From Bacteroidales bacterium (GTDB taxonomy: Bacteria; Bacteroidota; Bacteroidia; Bacteroidales; UBA932), in the NCBI GenBank assembly GCA_024398095.1, contig JAKSJK010000013.1, positions 1-40,644 of the forward strand: a stretch of DNA of 40,644 bases, given 5' to 3'. Position 1 is the first letter of the stretch. Every line of letters begins with the position of its first letter. Made by a program: the position numbers and the translations under genes. Shown here piece after piece: positions 8,361 through 16,277 of the stretch. Under the pieces are notes generated by a model. That model made no database searches and was not told the origin of the DNA. It saw nothing but the letters and a program-made list of their open reading frames with translations.

Positions 8361-10121
8361 ATGAAAAAGATATTTCGCATATTCTTTATTGCAGCAGCGT
8401 TCTGCAGTCTGGAGTCCTGCAACGATTTCCTTTCCAAGGACACCATCGCAAGTCTCAACTCGGAGACCTTCTTCACAGACGAGACATCGTTGAAGCTCTA
8501 CTCCAACAGCTTCATACAGAACATGATGCCGGCAGCGGCCGATATCGCGGAAAGCAATGACAGCTATACCGACGTCTGTGCGACCCGCAATGGTCTGAAC
8601 ATGTTTACTACTGCCTGGACCTCGTCGTCACAGACTGGCTGGGCATATACGAACTGGACAAACCTCTATCGTGTCAACTACCTCCTCGCCCACCTTAGTG
8701 ACGTTAAGGGAGTTCCGGAGAGCAGACTCCAACACTATGAGGGCGTGGCCCGTTTCTGGAGAGCCTTCTTCTATTTCTACAAGATGCGCACTTTCGGAGA
8801 TGTTCCATGGTACGACAAGCCGATAGACCAGAACGATTCGCTTGCGCTCTACAAGGCGCGTGACTCGCGTGAGATTATTGCCAGGAACATTCTGGCCGAT
8901 CTTGATTTCGCAGTTGAGCATTGCGACGCGAACATCAACACCCAGCAGGCCGACAAGTGGAAGTCACTTGCCTACAAGGCACGTTTCTGCCTCTATGAGG
9001 GAACCTACAGAAAGTACCATAGCGTGAATCCATCAACCGGACTGGCATGGTCCGAAGACGAAAGCGAATTCTACCTCAAAGAATGTGTAAAGGCATGTGA
9101 GGAGATAATTAATAACGGTCCATTCAGACTCAACGAGAATGTCTCCAAGACAAACTATAGAAGCCTCTTCAACTCAGAGGGTGTGAATCGCGCCGAAGTA
9201 ATCTGGGAACGCGAGTACAGTGCAGACCTCAACTTCGGTCATGAAGTCAGCTGGAACTACTGGAATCAGAACAGCCAGCGATGGTCGATGACAAGGCTCA
9301 TGGCCGACATGTACCTGAAACTGGACGGCAGTCGCTACACCGAGGATGCGAACTACGGCAAGGACCTCTTCCCGAAAGAGGTTGAAGGTCGTGACTATCG
9401 CATGTCGCAGACCATCATCACTCCTGGCTATGAACGAGAGGTCAGCGGAGTAGTTGGCTCATATGCACCGAACGCATACGGCACACTCACAGGATATCAG
9501 ATCATCAAGTACAGCTATGACGATGACAGGCATATGAATGGAAACAATGCCACCTGCATCCCTGTACTCCGCTATGCCGAGGTTCTTCTGGCCTATGCCG
9601 AGGCGAGCTGCGAACTTGATCCAGCTCAGAAGCTCAGCGATGAAATTTGGGAGAAGACCATCCGTCCTCTTCGTACAAGGGCCGGTGTCGTGGGTACAAA
9701 GCCGGAGTCCATTGATGCAAAACTTGCAGCCTACTATGGCATCACCAGCAGCGACCTCGTCGAGATACGGCGTGAACGCGCTGTCGAGCTCTTCATGGAG
9801 GATAGCCGCTGGAACGATCTCATGCGCTGGCATCTGGGACACCTTTGTGTGCAGCCTTGGGAAGGCATCTACATTCCTGGAGAGAATGTTCTCATGGACC
9901 TGGATGCAAACGGCACCCCAGACACCTGCTACGGCAGTGGCAAGCAGGACGGCGTCACCTATTTCGACCCTAGCCAGGGCACCTATGCTCTGAGCAGCCA
10001 GGGACGTCTGGTCTACGATGTCAAGCGCAACTGGGAGGACAAGATGTATCTGCGTCCGATACCTCACACAGCTAATTCAATCAACCCGGCCCTTGGTCAG
10101 AACTCCGGTTGGACAGATTAA
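8361..10121 (+). CDS. SusD/RagB-family lipoprotein (locus 1)
   Basis: 586 aa. Lipobox Cys20 (SLESC) followed by the typical NDFLSKD and an FFTDE segment. The helical TPR-like SusD core covers most of the chain (WRAFFYFYKMRTFGDVPWYDKPI), and the C-terminal part has LRYAEVLLAYAEA, RRERAVELFMEDSRWNDLMRW and the closing PIPHTANSINPALGQN. It forms the lid over the SusC barrel and helps bind the ligand. It lies 12 nt after SusC and 8 nt before the GDPD start, which makes a tight operon. Length and motifs are complete. Confidence 0.95.
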   Translation: MKKIFRIFFIAAAFCSLESCNDFLSKDTIASLNSETFFTDETSLKLYSNSFIQNMMPAAADIAESNDSYTDVCATRNGLNMFTTAWTSSSQTGWAYTNWTNLYRVNYLLAHLSDVKGVPESRLQHYEGVARFWRAFFYFYKMRTFGDVPWYDKPIDQNDSLALYKARDSREIIARNILADLDFAVEHCDANINTQQADKWKSLAYKARFCLYEGTYRKYHSVNPSTGLAWSEDESEFYLKECVKACEEIINNGPFRLNENVSKTNYRSLFNSEGVNRAEVIWEREYSADLNFGHEVSWNYWNQNSQRWSMTRLMADMYLKLDGSRYTEDANYGKDLFPKEVEGRDYRMSQTIITPGYEREVSGVVGSYAPNAYGTLTGYQIIKYSYDDDRHMNGNNATCIPVLRYAEVLLAYAEASCELDPAQKLSDEIWEKTIRPLRTRAGVVGTKPESIDAKLAAYYGITSSDLVEIRRERAVELFMEDSRWNDLMRWHLGHLCVQPWEGIYIPGENVLMDLDANGTPDTCYGSGKQDGVTYFDPSQGTYALSSQGRLVYDVKRNWEDKMYLRPIPHTANSINPALGQNSGWTD

Positions 10122-10129
10122 CAATCCAC

Positions 10130-10903
10130 ATGAAGAAATTACTTTATTCTATTGCTGCACTATGTGTGCTAGCTTCCTGCAACTGTCAGGATAACCCGAA
10201 TGTCAAGATTCTGGCTCACCGTGGGCTTTGCTCTACAGGCGATCAGTTCACTACAGACGAGAACACGCTGGATGCACTCAGGCGTGCCCAGGAAGAAGGC
10301 GTTGACGGTGTCGAATTCGATGTGCACCTCACCGCCGATGACCAGCTTGTTATCCGCCACGACAACAAGATCGAGGGCGAGCTGACTTGTCAGGGTAGCA
10401 ACTTCGAGGATATACGCGCTTATGTCCTGCCATTCGGAAATCAGATTCCGACCTTATGTGAATGGCTGGACCAGGCGAAGAAGACTCCGCAGATAAAGAT
10501 GATGCTTGAACTTAAATCCCATCCTGCCGATAGAGAGAAACTGCTCATCACCAAGTGTCTGGATGAGATTCGTTCCCGTAACATGCTTGACCAGATGTAC
10601 ATGCTGTCTTTCAAGGCTGAAACACTTGACGAGGTACTCAGACAGGAACCTGGGATGAAGGTTATTCTCAACTCCAACAGTCTGCACGGCTCTATGCTCC
10701 CAGAAGATGTCAAGGCTCATGGATTCCAGGCCGTATCCTACAATGTGAGCGTCATTCTGAACCACACCGACTGGATCCCTCAGTTCCAGGAGGCCGGCAT
10801 TGAGACTTTCCTCTGGATGGTCAACGATGTGAATCTCCGCAAGATTGCCGAGGACTACGGCTTCACATGGATTACCACTGATTTCGCACAGAAACTTAAA
10901 TAG
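10130..10903 (+). CDS. Glycerophosphodiester phosphodiesterase lipoprotein
   Basis: 257 aa from the ATG at 10130; longer frames begin with a TTG inside susD. Lipobox Cys17 (LCVLASC). The GDPD TIM-barrel motifs are present: LAHRG (His30, Arg31), DENT (Glu44, Asn45), GVEFDVHLT (Glu62, Asp64) and the second catalytic His77 in VIRHD. The C-terminal FLWMVND resembles the W-x-V-N motif of the family. The reaction is hydrolysis of glycerophosphodiesters to glycerol-3-phosphate and an alcohol. It is third in the SusC-SusD operon, so a glycerophosphodiester or phosphodiester-linked polymer is a plausible substrate of the locus. Cellular location is periplasm or outer surface. Confidence 0.93.
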   Translation: MKKLLYSIAALCVLASCNCQDNPNVKILAHRGLCSTGDQFTTDENTLDALRRAQEEGVDGVEFDVHLTADDQLVIRHDNKIEGELTCQGSNFEDIRAYVLPFGNQIPTLCEWLDQAKKTPQIKMMLELKSHPADREKLLITKCLDEIRSRNMLDQMYMLSFKAETLDEVLRQEPGMKVILNSNSLHGSMLPEDVKAHGFQAVSYNVSVILNHTDWIPQFQEAGIETFLWMVNDVNLRKIAEDYGFTWITTDFAQKLK

Positions 10904-10913
10904 CAGATCTCAT

Positions 10914-10982
10914 CTAGTCGATGCTGACGAGTTTGTATTGGCGCGATCCAAGACCGATCATGTCGACATCGATGAGGCAGCT
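10914..10982 (-). pseudogene. Vestigial 3' end of a DUF362 gene
   Basis: On the minus strand this reads MIGLGSRQYKLVSID followed by TAG. It matches the C-terminus of the intact DUF362 protein encoded at 11683-12708 (KIGLGSRQYRLVSID). At DNA level about 52 bp are roughly three-quarters identical by eye to 11700-11752. Upstream, the frame is lost within a few codons. The remnant has the same orientation as the intact copy and lies 769 bp away, stop to stop. It looks like a leftover of a tandem duplication or replacement. Confidence 0.75.
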
Positions 10983-11034
10983 GGATAATCACCAGCGCTG
11001 CCGACTGTAAAGGTCGGGGTGCATGGGTGATGGC

Positions 11035-11064
11035 TTGCAATCTCACAAAATTGTACTACATTTA
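11035..11064 (+). promoter_or_regulatory. Putative promoter for the small lipoprotein gene
   Basis: TTG at 11035-11037 and TACATTTA at 11057-11064 (one mismatch to TAnnTTTG) are separated by 19 nt, the normal Bacteroidales spacing. The start codon follows at 11096. Confidence 0.45.
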
Positions 11065-11095
11065 CAAAGTCAAACAAACACAAACAACTAAACTT

Positions 11096-11608
11096 ATGAA
11101 AAAAATAATCATTTTCCTTGCAGCAGTTCTCTGTCTGGCAAGTGCCTGCACAAAAGAAGGTGCCGTCGCAACAGATGGTAACGCTGAAATTGCAGGCAAA
11201 AAAATCGATAAGCTCAGATGCACATACTTCCATGAAGAAGGTCAGGGATACAATGTTGTTCTTACCCAGAAGAATGTTCTTGGATTGAGCGAAACAAAGA
11301 TTGAAGAGAAATGTAAATACATTCTGGACATTGACATACCAGAGGAGAAGTTAGGAGTCATGCACTCTCTGCCTGCTGACTTGGACGGAGACAGTTGGAG
11401 TTTTTATATTACTCTCAAGATTGGAGACGACTACCAAAGATTCTATGACGATGCATTCTCTGAAGGAAATCTATATGTCAATATAAACGAAGAGACAAAA
11501 GAGGTCGAAATCTTTATCAACATCACCAATAGCGATGGAGATACCATCGTTATCAAGTTCTTGGGTATAGCAGCAGAATCAAAGGATTACGTATGGTCCT
11601 GCAGCTAA
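11096..11608 (+). CDS. Hypothetical small lipoprotein
   Basis: 170 aa from the ATG at 11096, chosen because it begins the signal peptide MKKIIIFLAAVLCL with lipobox Cys18 (ASAC). An upstream ATG would add 23 residues and lies ahead of the likely promoter. The mature part is acidic, beta-rich and without a recognised domain. It has two cysteines near the middle and end (EEKCKYIL and VWSCS). It is monocistronic, between the DUF362 remnant and a clear terminator. No function can be assigned. Confidence 0.7.
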   Translation: MKKIIIFLAAVLCLASACTKEGAVATDGNAEIAGKKIDKLRCTYFHEEGQGYNVVLTQKNVLGLSETKIEEKCKYILDIDIPEEKLGVMHSLPADLDGDSWSFYITLKIGDDYQRFYDDAFSEGNLYVNINEETKEVEIFINITNSDGDTIVIKFLGIAAESKDYVWSCS

Positions 11609-11627
11609 CCAGCTTTTTGACTCACAG

Positions 11628-11654
11628 AGGCGACCTTCCGAGGCCGCCTTTTTT
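11628..11654 (+). terminator. Rho-independent terminator after the small lipoprotein
   Basis: A 9-bp stem with one mismatch (11628-11636 with 11641-11649), loop TCCG, followed by a T-run through 11654. It lies 19 nt after the lipoprotein stop codon and would also separate it from the convergent DUF362 gene. Confidence 0.85.
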
Positions 11655-11682
11655 GTTGCCAACAATCTGCAGGGACGCGGGA

Positions 11683-12708
11683 TCAGCGGCCAGGTGACCA
11701 GTCGATGCTGACCAGCCTGTACTGACGCGAGCCCAGACCGATTTTTTCGCCGTGTTCCATGATGTGGGTGCCGTGTTTCTTTTCGATGCGGTCCAGGAGC
11801 GGCTTATTGTTGTTGTGCTCGTCGTTGTGGATCTGTGTGACTATGTCGTAGCATGCCTGGTCGACAGCTACCGGATCGGTAGATGCGACGATTCCGTAGT
11901 CGGCAATGAGCGGTTCTGCAGGGTGTGCGTTGCAGTCACAGTCGATCGACATTCGGTACATCACAGCTATATACAGTACGCGGCCTTCCATGTAGTCGTG
12001 TACGGCTTGTGCTGCTGCTGCCATGGATTCGACGAAGCCGTCTTGGTTGCCGGTGTGTGCCCACATCTTGATTGGACTTGTGGTTTCACCCGATGAGTGG
12101 ATATACGCTTTGCCGGCCGATGATGCCACTCCGATCGATGCGTTTTTAAGTACACCGCCCATTCCGGCCATCTGGTGGCCTTTGAAGTGGGCGAGGTTGA
12201 TCATCCAGTCGTAGTTGGCAAGGTGGCTGCCGACGAGGTCATAGTGGATCCAGGTGGTGTCGCGTACCGGAATCTGCAGGTCGCCTTCTGCGTCCATGAT
12301 GTCTACAGGCGCCACATTTTCAAATCCCCTTTCGCGTATTGCTTCAAGGTGTTTCTTGGTTGTGTTGCGGGCTCCAGGATATGCGGTGTTGCATTCTACA
12401 ATCGTGACCTTGTTGCCTTCTACTGCATTGAGGTCATCGATGAGCGGTTTCATGACTTCGGGACGGATGTATCCGGTTTCTGAAGATTCGCCGGTGGAAA
12501 TTTTGAGGGCTATACTGCCGCTTGCGGGCACTCCCAGCGCATGGTAGATGCGGACGATTGCTTCCGGTGCCAGGTCGCGAGTGACATAGACCGTCGCAGT
12601 GTCTGCTTTCTGTTCTGCGGTGAAGGTCGAGTTTCCTTTCGGAGTGGCACAGCTGATCAGTGTGCACATGAGGAGCGCTGTGATGCTTTTCTGGATGAGT
12701 GTGTTCAT
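11683..12708 (-). CDS. DUF362-domain lipoprotein
   Basis: 341 aa. Signal peptide with lipobox Cys20 (LISC). The DUF362 body carries KISTGE, VTIVECN, INLAHFKGHQMAGMGGVLKN, the cysteine pair DCDCNAHPAEP and STDPVAVDQACYD. The Cys-x-Cys motif suggests a metal or iron-sulfur site, as proposed for this family; the biochemical role is not established. Family members are often annotated as uncharacterised Fe-S centre proteins. It is monocistronic and divergent from the DUF6377-type regulator. A degraded copy of its 3' end lies at 10914-10982. Confidence 0.85.
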   Translation of the reverse strand: MNTLIQKSITALLMCTLISCATPKGNSTFTAEQKADTATVYVTRDLAPEAIVRIYHALGVPASGSIALKISTGESSETGYIRPEVMKPLIDDLNAVEGNKVTIVECNTAYPGARNTTKKHLEAIRERGFENVAPVDIMDAEGDLQIPVRDTTWIHYDLVGSHLANYDWMINLAHFKGHQMAGMGGVLKNASIGVASSAGKAYIHSSGETTSPIKMWAHTGNQDGFVESMAAAAQAVHDYMEGRVLYIAVMYRMSIDCDCNAHPAEPLIADYGIVASTDPVAVDQACYDIVTQIHNDEHNNNKPLLDRIEKKHGTHIMEHGEKIGLGSRQYRLVSIDWSPGR

Positions 12709-12749
12709 AGTCGTTTGTTTGTTGTCGGCAAAATGTCTGATTAAACATG

Positions 12750-12757
12750 CAAACTTA
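12750..12757 (-). promoter_or_regulatory. Putative -7 element for the DUF362 gene
   Basis: The minus strand reads TAAGTTTG, an exact TAnnTTTG match, about 42 nt upstream of the DUF362 start. No good -33 TTTG lies at the right distance. The rest of the 200-bp divergent gap shows only a purine-rich Shine-Dalgarno-like AGAAGGAAG (12896-12904) just before the regulator's ATG, which is unusual for this phylum. Confidence 0.4.
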
Positions 12758-12908
12758 GCATTATTAATTCAATAAATGTTACCTTTACAAAACCAAGACA
12801 ATAAATAGTGAGGTGGAAAGGTGCTCGGTAAGGCGGGTAAAAGATACAGGGGAAATATAAATATCATAGACGATATCAGATAATGACACTGAGACAGAAG
12901 GAAGCCTG

Positions 12909-14462
12909 ATGAAGTACAAAAGGATCATAACGGCCCTGATAATGGCGGCCCTGCTCCCTGTGATGACATCATGCTCACAGGAATGGGCTTTGCGCGCAAA
13001 GTTCAGGGAACTCGATCGTACCATAGCCTCAAAAGAAAGCTACCGCCAGAACTTTGAGGGGAAAATGCAGGAGCTGAGGCACAAGTACGAAAATGCGGCC
13101 ACCGACTCACTGAAATGGGTATATGCTGATTCCCTTTTCATGAACTATTCCTTCTACTCCATCTCTTCCGCGTCGCTTTTCCTGCCTGTCCTCGAGAAAT
13201 ATTCCGAAGGCAACGCCGAACTGGAATTCAGGACGGACATCGACAAACTTCTGAACAAATGCATCAAAGGAGATACTTCCGGGTTTCACAAAAGCATAGC
13301 ATCGCTTGACACATCATTGGTAAAGGATTCATTCAGAGCCAGGTACCACAAAGATATCCTTCGAATATTGGCTTATGCCCCCATCCGCAGCCAATACTAT
13401 GACCTGAAGTACTCCATAAGGGAAGAGGCCAGCAATTCAGACTGCGAGCCCGAAGGAGTGAAGCTGCGATTTGCCGCACTCAACATCAGGCATCAGGGAG
13501 ACACTCTCAAGGCCCTGGACATGCTCCTGGAGGCCTACGACAAGATAGATGACCTGTACAACAAAGCCAGGGCGGCCTACAATATTGGCCAGATCTACAT
13601 GAAGATGAAAGATATCCGGATGGCTGAGTACTGGACGGCAGAGGCGGCAATCCTGGATTTCAAGATTCCGCGCAGAGAGTACACCTCGCTTTACCAGCTG
13701 TCGATACAGCTCTTCCAGAACGGACAGTACAGGCCGGCAGCAAGGTATGTGAACATAGCGGTCAATGATGCCATCAGCAGCAACCACCGAATGCGATTCT
13801 CGTCATCGGCAAAGCTGCAGCAGCTGGTACTTGACTCTCTCAAAGAGAGCGAGGCCCGGCAGAGACGGCTGAGATACATGGCATTCGCATTCCTGCTGAT
13901 CGCACTTGCAGTTTTCAGCATGCTTCTGATCCGCCTAAGACGGCAAAGTATACAGCTCAACAAGTCCTACGAAACAATATCCAATATCAACAAGGAGCTC
14001 CGCGACGCCAACAACATCAAGGACAGCTACGTCTACCGGTACATGAACCTGTCACTGAAATATCTCGGCCAGGTTGAAGAATACAGACACGAACTGAGGA
14101 TGGCCCTGAAGTCCGGAGGAACTGATGCCGTGCTTGCGATGCTGAGGACTCCGTCGAAATATGAACTTGAATACAAGGAATTCTACAGCATATTCGACGA
14201 AACGTTCCTGGGGCTGTACCCTGATTTCATTGCACAGGTGAACGAACTTCTCAAGCCCGAATGCAGATACGACGAAAGCGGTTCACTAAATACAGAACTG
14301 CGAATTCTGGCTGCCATCCGTCTGGGAATTACAGACAACGCACAGATAGCATCATTCTTCAACTGCGCCCTTTCATCGGTCTACACCTACAGGTACAGAA
14401 TCAGGAAAAACGCCATCTGCAACAAGGAAGATTTCGAGAACAGAATCAAGAGCATCACCTGA
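12909..14462 (+). CDS. DUF6377-type membrane-anchored TPR/HTH regulator
   Basis: 517 aa. N-terminal signal with a possible lipobox Cys22 (VMTSC) and a coiled-coil-prone segment (LDRTIASKESYRQNFEGK). A helical TPR-like repeat region (about 60-310) is followed by one membrane span at about 322-343. A second coiled-coil linker follows (YETISNINKELRDANNIKDSYV). The cytoplasmic C-terminus ends in a LuxR-like helix-turn-helix (LNTELRILAAIRLGITDNAQIASFF, then VYTYRYRIRKNA). This layout matches DUF6377 proteins of Bacteroidetes, which sense outside the membrane and bind DNA inside it. It sits immediately upstream of, and in the same direction as, the second SusCD operon, so it is the likely regulator of that operon. 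Confidence 0.82.
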   Translation: MKYKRIITALIMAALLPVMTSCSQEWALRAKFRELDRTIASKESYRQNFEGKMQELRHKYENAATDSLKWVYADSLFMNYSFYSISSASLFLPVLEKYSEGNAELEFRTDIDKLLNKCIKGDTSGFHKSIASLDTSLVKDSFRARYHKDILRILAYAPIRSQYYDLKYSIREEASNSDCEPEGVKLRFAALNIRHQGDTLKALDMLLEAYDKIDDLYNKARAAYNIGQIYMKMKDIRMAEYWTAEAAILDFKIPRREYTSLYQLSIQLFQNGQYRPAARYVNIAVNDAISSNHRMRFSSSAKLQQLVLDSLKESEARQRRLRYMAFAFLLIALAVFSMLLIRLRRQSIQLNKSYETISNINKELRDANNIKDSYVYRYMNLSLKYLGQVEEYRHELRMALKSGGTDAVLAMLRTPSKYELEYKEFYSIFDETFLGLYPDFIAQVNELLKPECRYDESGSLNTELRILAAIRLGITDNAQIASFFNCALSSVYTYRYRIRKNAICNKEDFENRIKSIT

Positions 14463-14497
14463 AATCAGGTTTAGACAACTTTGGATTCCTACCACAC

Positions 14498-14549
14498 CCC
14501 TCAAAGGCTAACAAGCTGAATTTCAGCCGTTTGTCTTTGAGGGATTTTT
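14498..14549 (+). terminator. Hairpin terminator after the regulator gene
   Basis: Nine perfectly paired bases close the outer stem (14498-14506 with 14535-14543). Further imperfect pairing and a small inner GCTGA/TCAGC stem lie inside, and TTTTT follows at 14545-14549. It separates the regulator from the downstream operon, so the two are probably separate transcription units. Confidence 0.7.
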
Positions 14550-14591
14550 GGATTATTATCTGATGTCATAGGATTTATACTTATTAAATAA

Positions 14592-14599
14592 TAATTTTG
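14592..14599 (+). promoter_or_regulatory. Putative -7 element for the phosphoesterase-SusCD-sulfatase operon
   Basis: TAATTTTG matches TAnnTTTG exactly, 37 nt before the first start codon at 14637 and downstream of the preceding terminator. A convincing -33 TTTG is missing, which would fit a promoter dependent on an activator. Confidence 0.5.
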
Positions 14600-14636
14600 C
14601 TTAAACCGCTAAGCCACTAAAAGATAACACAGCCAG

Positions 14637-16265
14637 ATGAAAAGACTTTCCTCAATCAGTGCCACAATCCTAAGTTTTCTAGCACTGGGTTCCTGTTCAT
14701 ACAACATCCTCGGAACTGTCACCTCGGACGGAGTTCCTGCGAAAGGAGTACTGATCTGCGACGGTGAGCAATTTGTCAAAACCGACGCAAAAGGCAGATA
14801 CAAGATGAAATCCACCAAGGTCGACAGCATCATATTTGCCGTTACGCCTTCCGGCACGACAGCCGAGCTCAAAGACAACATCCAGCCCGGATTCTGGGCT
14901 GCTCTGACTTCAGATGCAAAGAATGCCGAGGTCCACGATTTCTCATTCCGTTCTGAAGACCAGTCCACCTATTCTGTTTTCTTCGCTCCAGACCTGCACC
15001 TCGGAGCGGTCCCCCACCGCCACGAGATTCAAAGGTTTACGGAAGATGTCCTCCCGAAAGTAAAAGAATGGGCTGAAGAGTTCAAAAAGAAAGGTCCGGT
15101 TTATACCATGGCACTCGGAGACATCACACAGGACAAGTTCTGGTATGAGTACGGATTCAACGGAATTGACGGCTACACATTCCTGGACGGTTGCGGATAT
15201 CCTACGCCGATGTATGTCATCACAGGCAACCATGACAATGATGGCGCCGTATCAAGTGACAACACCGACTTTGACGCAGCTTGGCAGTATAGAAAAACAT
15301 GGGGACCGGACAAATACTCGGTAAACATCGGTGGAGATCATTGGATTTTCATGGATAACATCCTGTATGTCAACGATGTGAAAGAGGATCTGAAATCTTC
15401 GTCGACAATCCACAACTACGAAGTGGAATTCACTGGCAGGCAGATGGACTGGCTCGCGAAGGATCTGGAATTCGTTTCTGACACGACCCAGATATATCTC
15501 TGCGTCCATGTTCCTTTCGTAAATTCCATCGTCAAAGGGAACATCAAGCACAAGAGGGAGCAGATCGAGGAGATATTCACCCTCATGTCAAGGTTCGTCA
15601 AGGACCCGATCTTCTTCTCCGGCCACATACACCTGTTCGACTTCATGGAATTTGAAGAATTTCCACGTCTCCACCAGTTCAACCTTCCTGCTGCATCCGG
15701 CGACATGTGGGAAACCTTGGACGGACACCCCGTATTCGGAGGTGACGGTGCCGATGGCGGTATGTACACTGCCACTTTCAAGCCTGGCGGAGGGTTCGAA
15801 GGAAAGTTTCTCTCCTACGTCAATGGAGAAAAGAGCTTCAGGGTCTACGACATGAACACAGTTGGAGACTACTGCAATTCCAGCCCCGACTTCGAGCATC
15901 TGAAGACCAGTTTCAAAGGGGTTGACAAGTACGGCACAGAAGAATTCCAGAACAAGATCATGGTCAACTATTGGTGCTGGCAACCAGGCGACAAGGTGGA
16001 AATCCTTGAGGATGGAAAACCTATGGAAGTCAGCAGAATAGAAAGAATGGATCCTATCCATGCCTTCACCTACCTGGCTCCAAGGGCCCGCAGAGGCAAA
16101 GGTGCAGCCAAGAAGAAACCCGTAGAAAAGTGCATTCACATGTTTGAGTCACAGGCAAATGCTCCGGACTCACAGATTACGGTAAGGATAACAGGCGGTG
16201 ACGGTCAGTTAAAGTACGAAGAGACACTGACCCGTCCGAAGTCATTCAGCATTGACATGAAATAG
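14637..16265 (+). CDS. Calcineurin-like phosphoesterase lipoprotein 1
   Basis: 542 aa. Lipobox Cys20 (ALGSC), then an N-terminal beta-sandwich of the kind found before these enzymes (about 25-105, ILGTVTSDGVPAKGV). The metallophosphoesterase core has FAPDLHLG (Asp119, His121), LGDITQD (161-166), TGNHDN (196-201), CVHVPF and SGHIHLF, so all five metal-binding blocks are intact. A C-terminal beta domain (about 390-542) completes the usual Bacteroidetes architecture. It should hydrolyse a phosphomonoester or phosphodiester outside the cytoplasm. It is first in the operon, with the paralogous enzyme starting 12 nt downstream. The substrate is unknown. Confidence 0.9.
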   Translation: MKRLSSISATILSFLALGSCSYNILGTVTSDGVPAKGVLICDGEQFVKTDAKGRYKMKSTKVDSIIFAVTPSGTTAELKDNIQPGFWAALTSDAKNAEVHDFSFRSEDQSTYSVFFAPDLHLGAVPHRHEIQRFTEDVLPKVKEWAEEFKKKGPVYTMALGDITQDKFWYEYGFNGIDGYTFLDGCGYPTPMYVITGNHDNDGAVSSDNTDFDAAWQYRKTWGPDKYSVNIGGDHWIFMDNILYVNDVKEDLKSSSTIHNYEVEFTGRQMDWLAKDLEFVSDTTQIYLCVHVPFVNSIVKGNIKHKREQIEEIFTLMSRFVKDPIFFSGHIHLFDFMEFEEFPRLHQFNLPAASGDMWETLDGHPVFGGDGADGGMYTATFKPGGGFEGKFLSYVNGEKSFRVYDMNTVGDYCNSSPDFEHLKTSFKGVDKYGTEEFQNKIMVNYWCWQPGDKVEILEDGKPMEVSRIERMDPIHAFTYLAPRARRGKGAAKKKPVEKCIHMFESQANAPDSQITVRITGGDGQLKYEETLTRPKSFSIDMK

Positions 16266-16277
16266 TTGGAAAGAGAG

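Noticed and set aside
10958-11233. Reverse frame covering the small lipoprotein start
   Set aside because: It overlaps a lipoprotein with a clear signal peptide. The real minus-strand signal here is only the DUF362 remnant in another frame.
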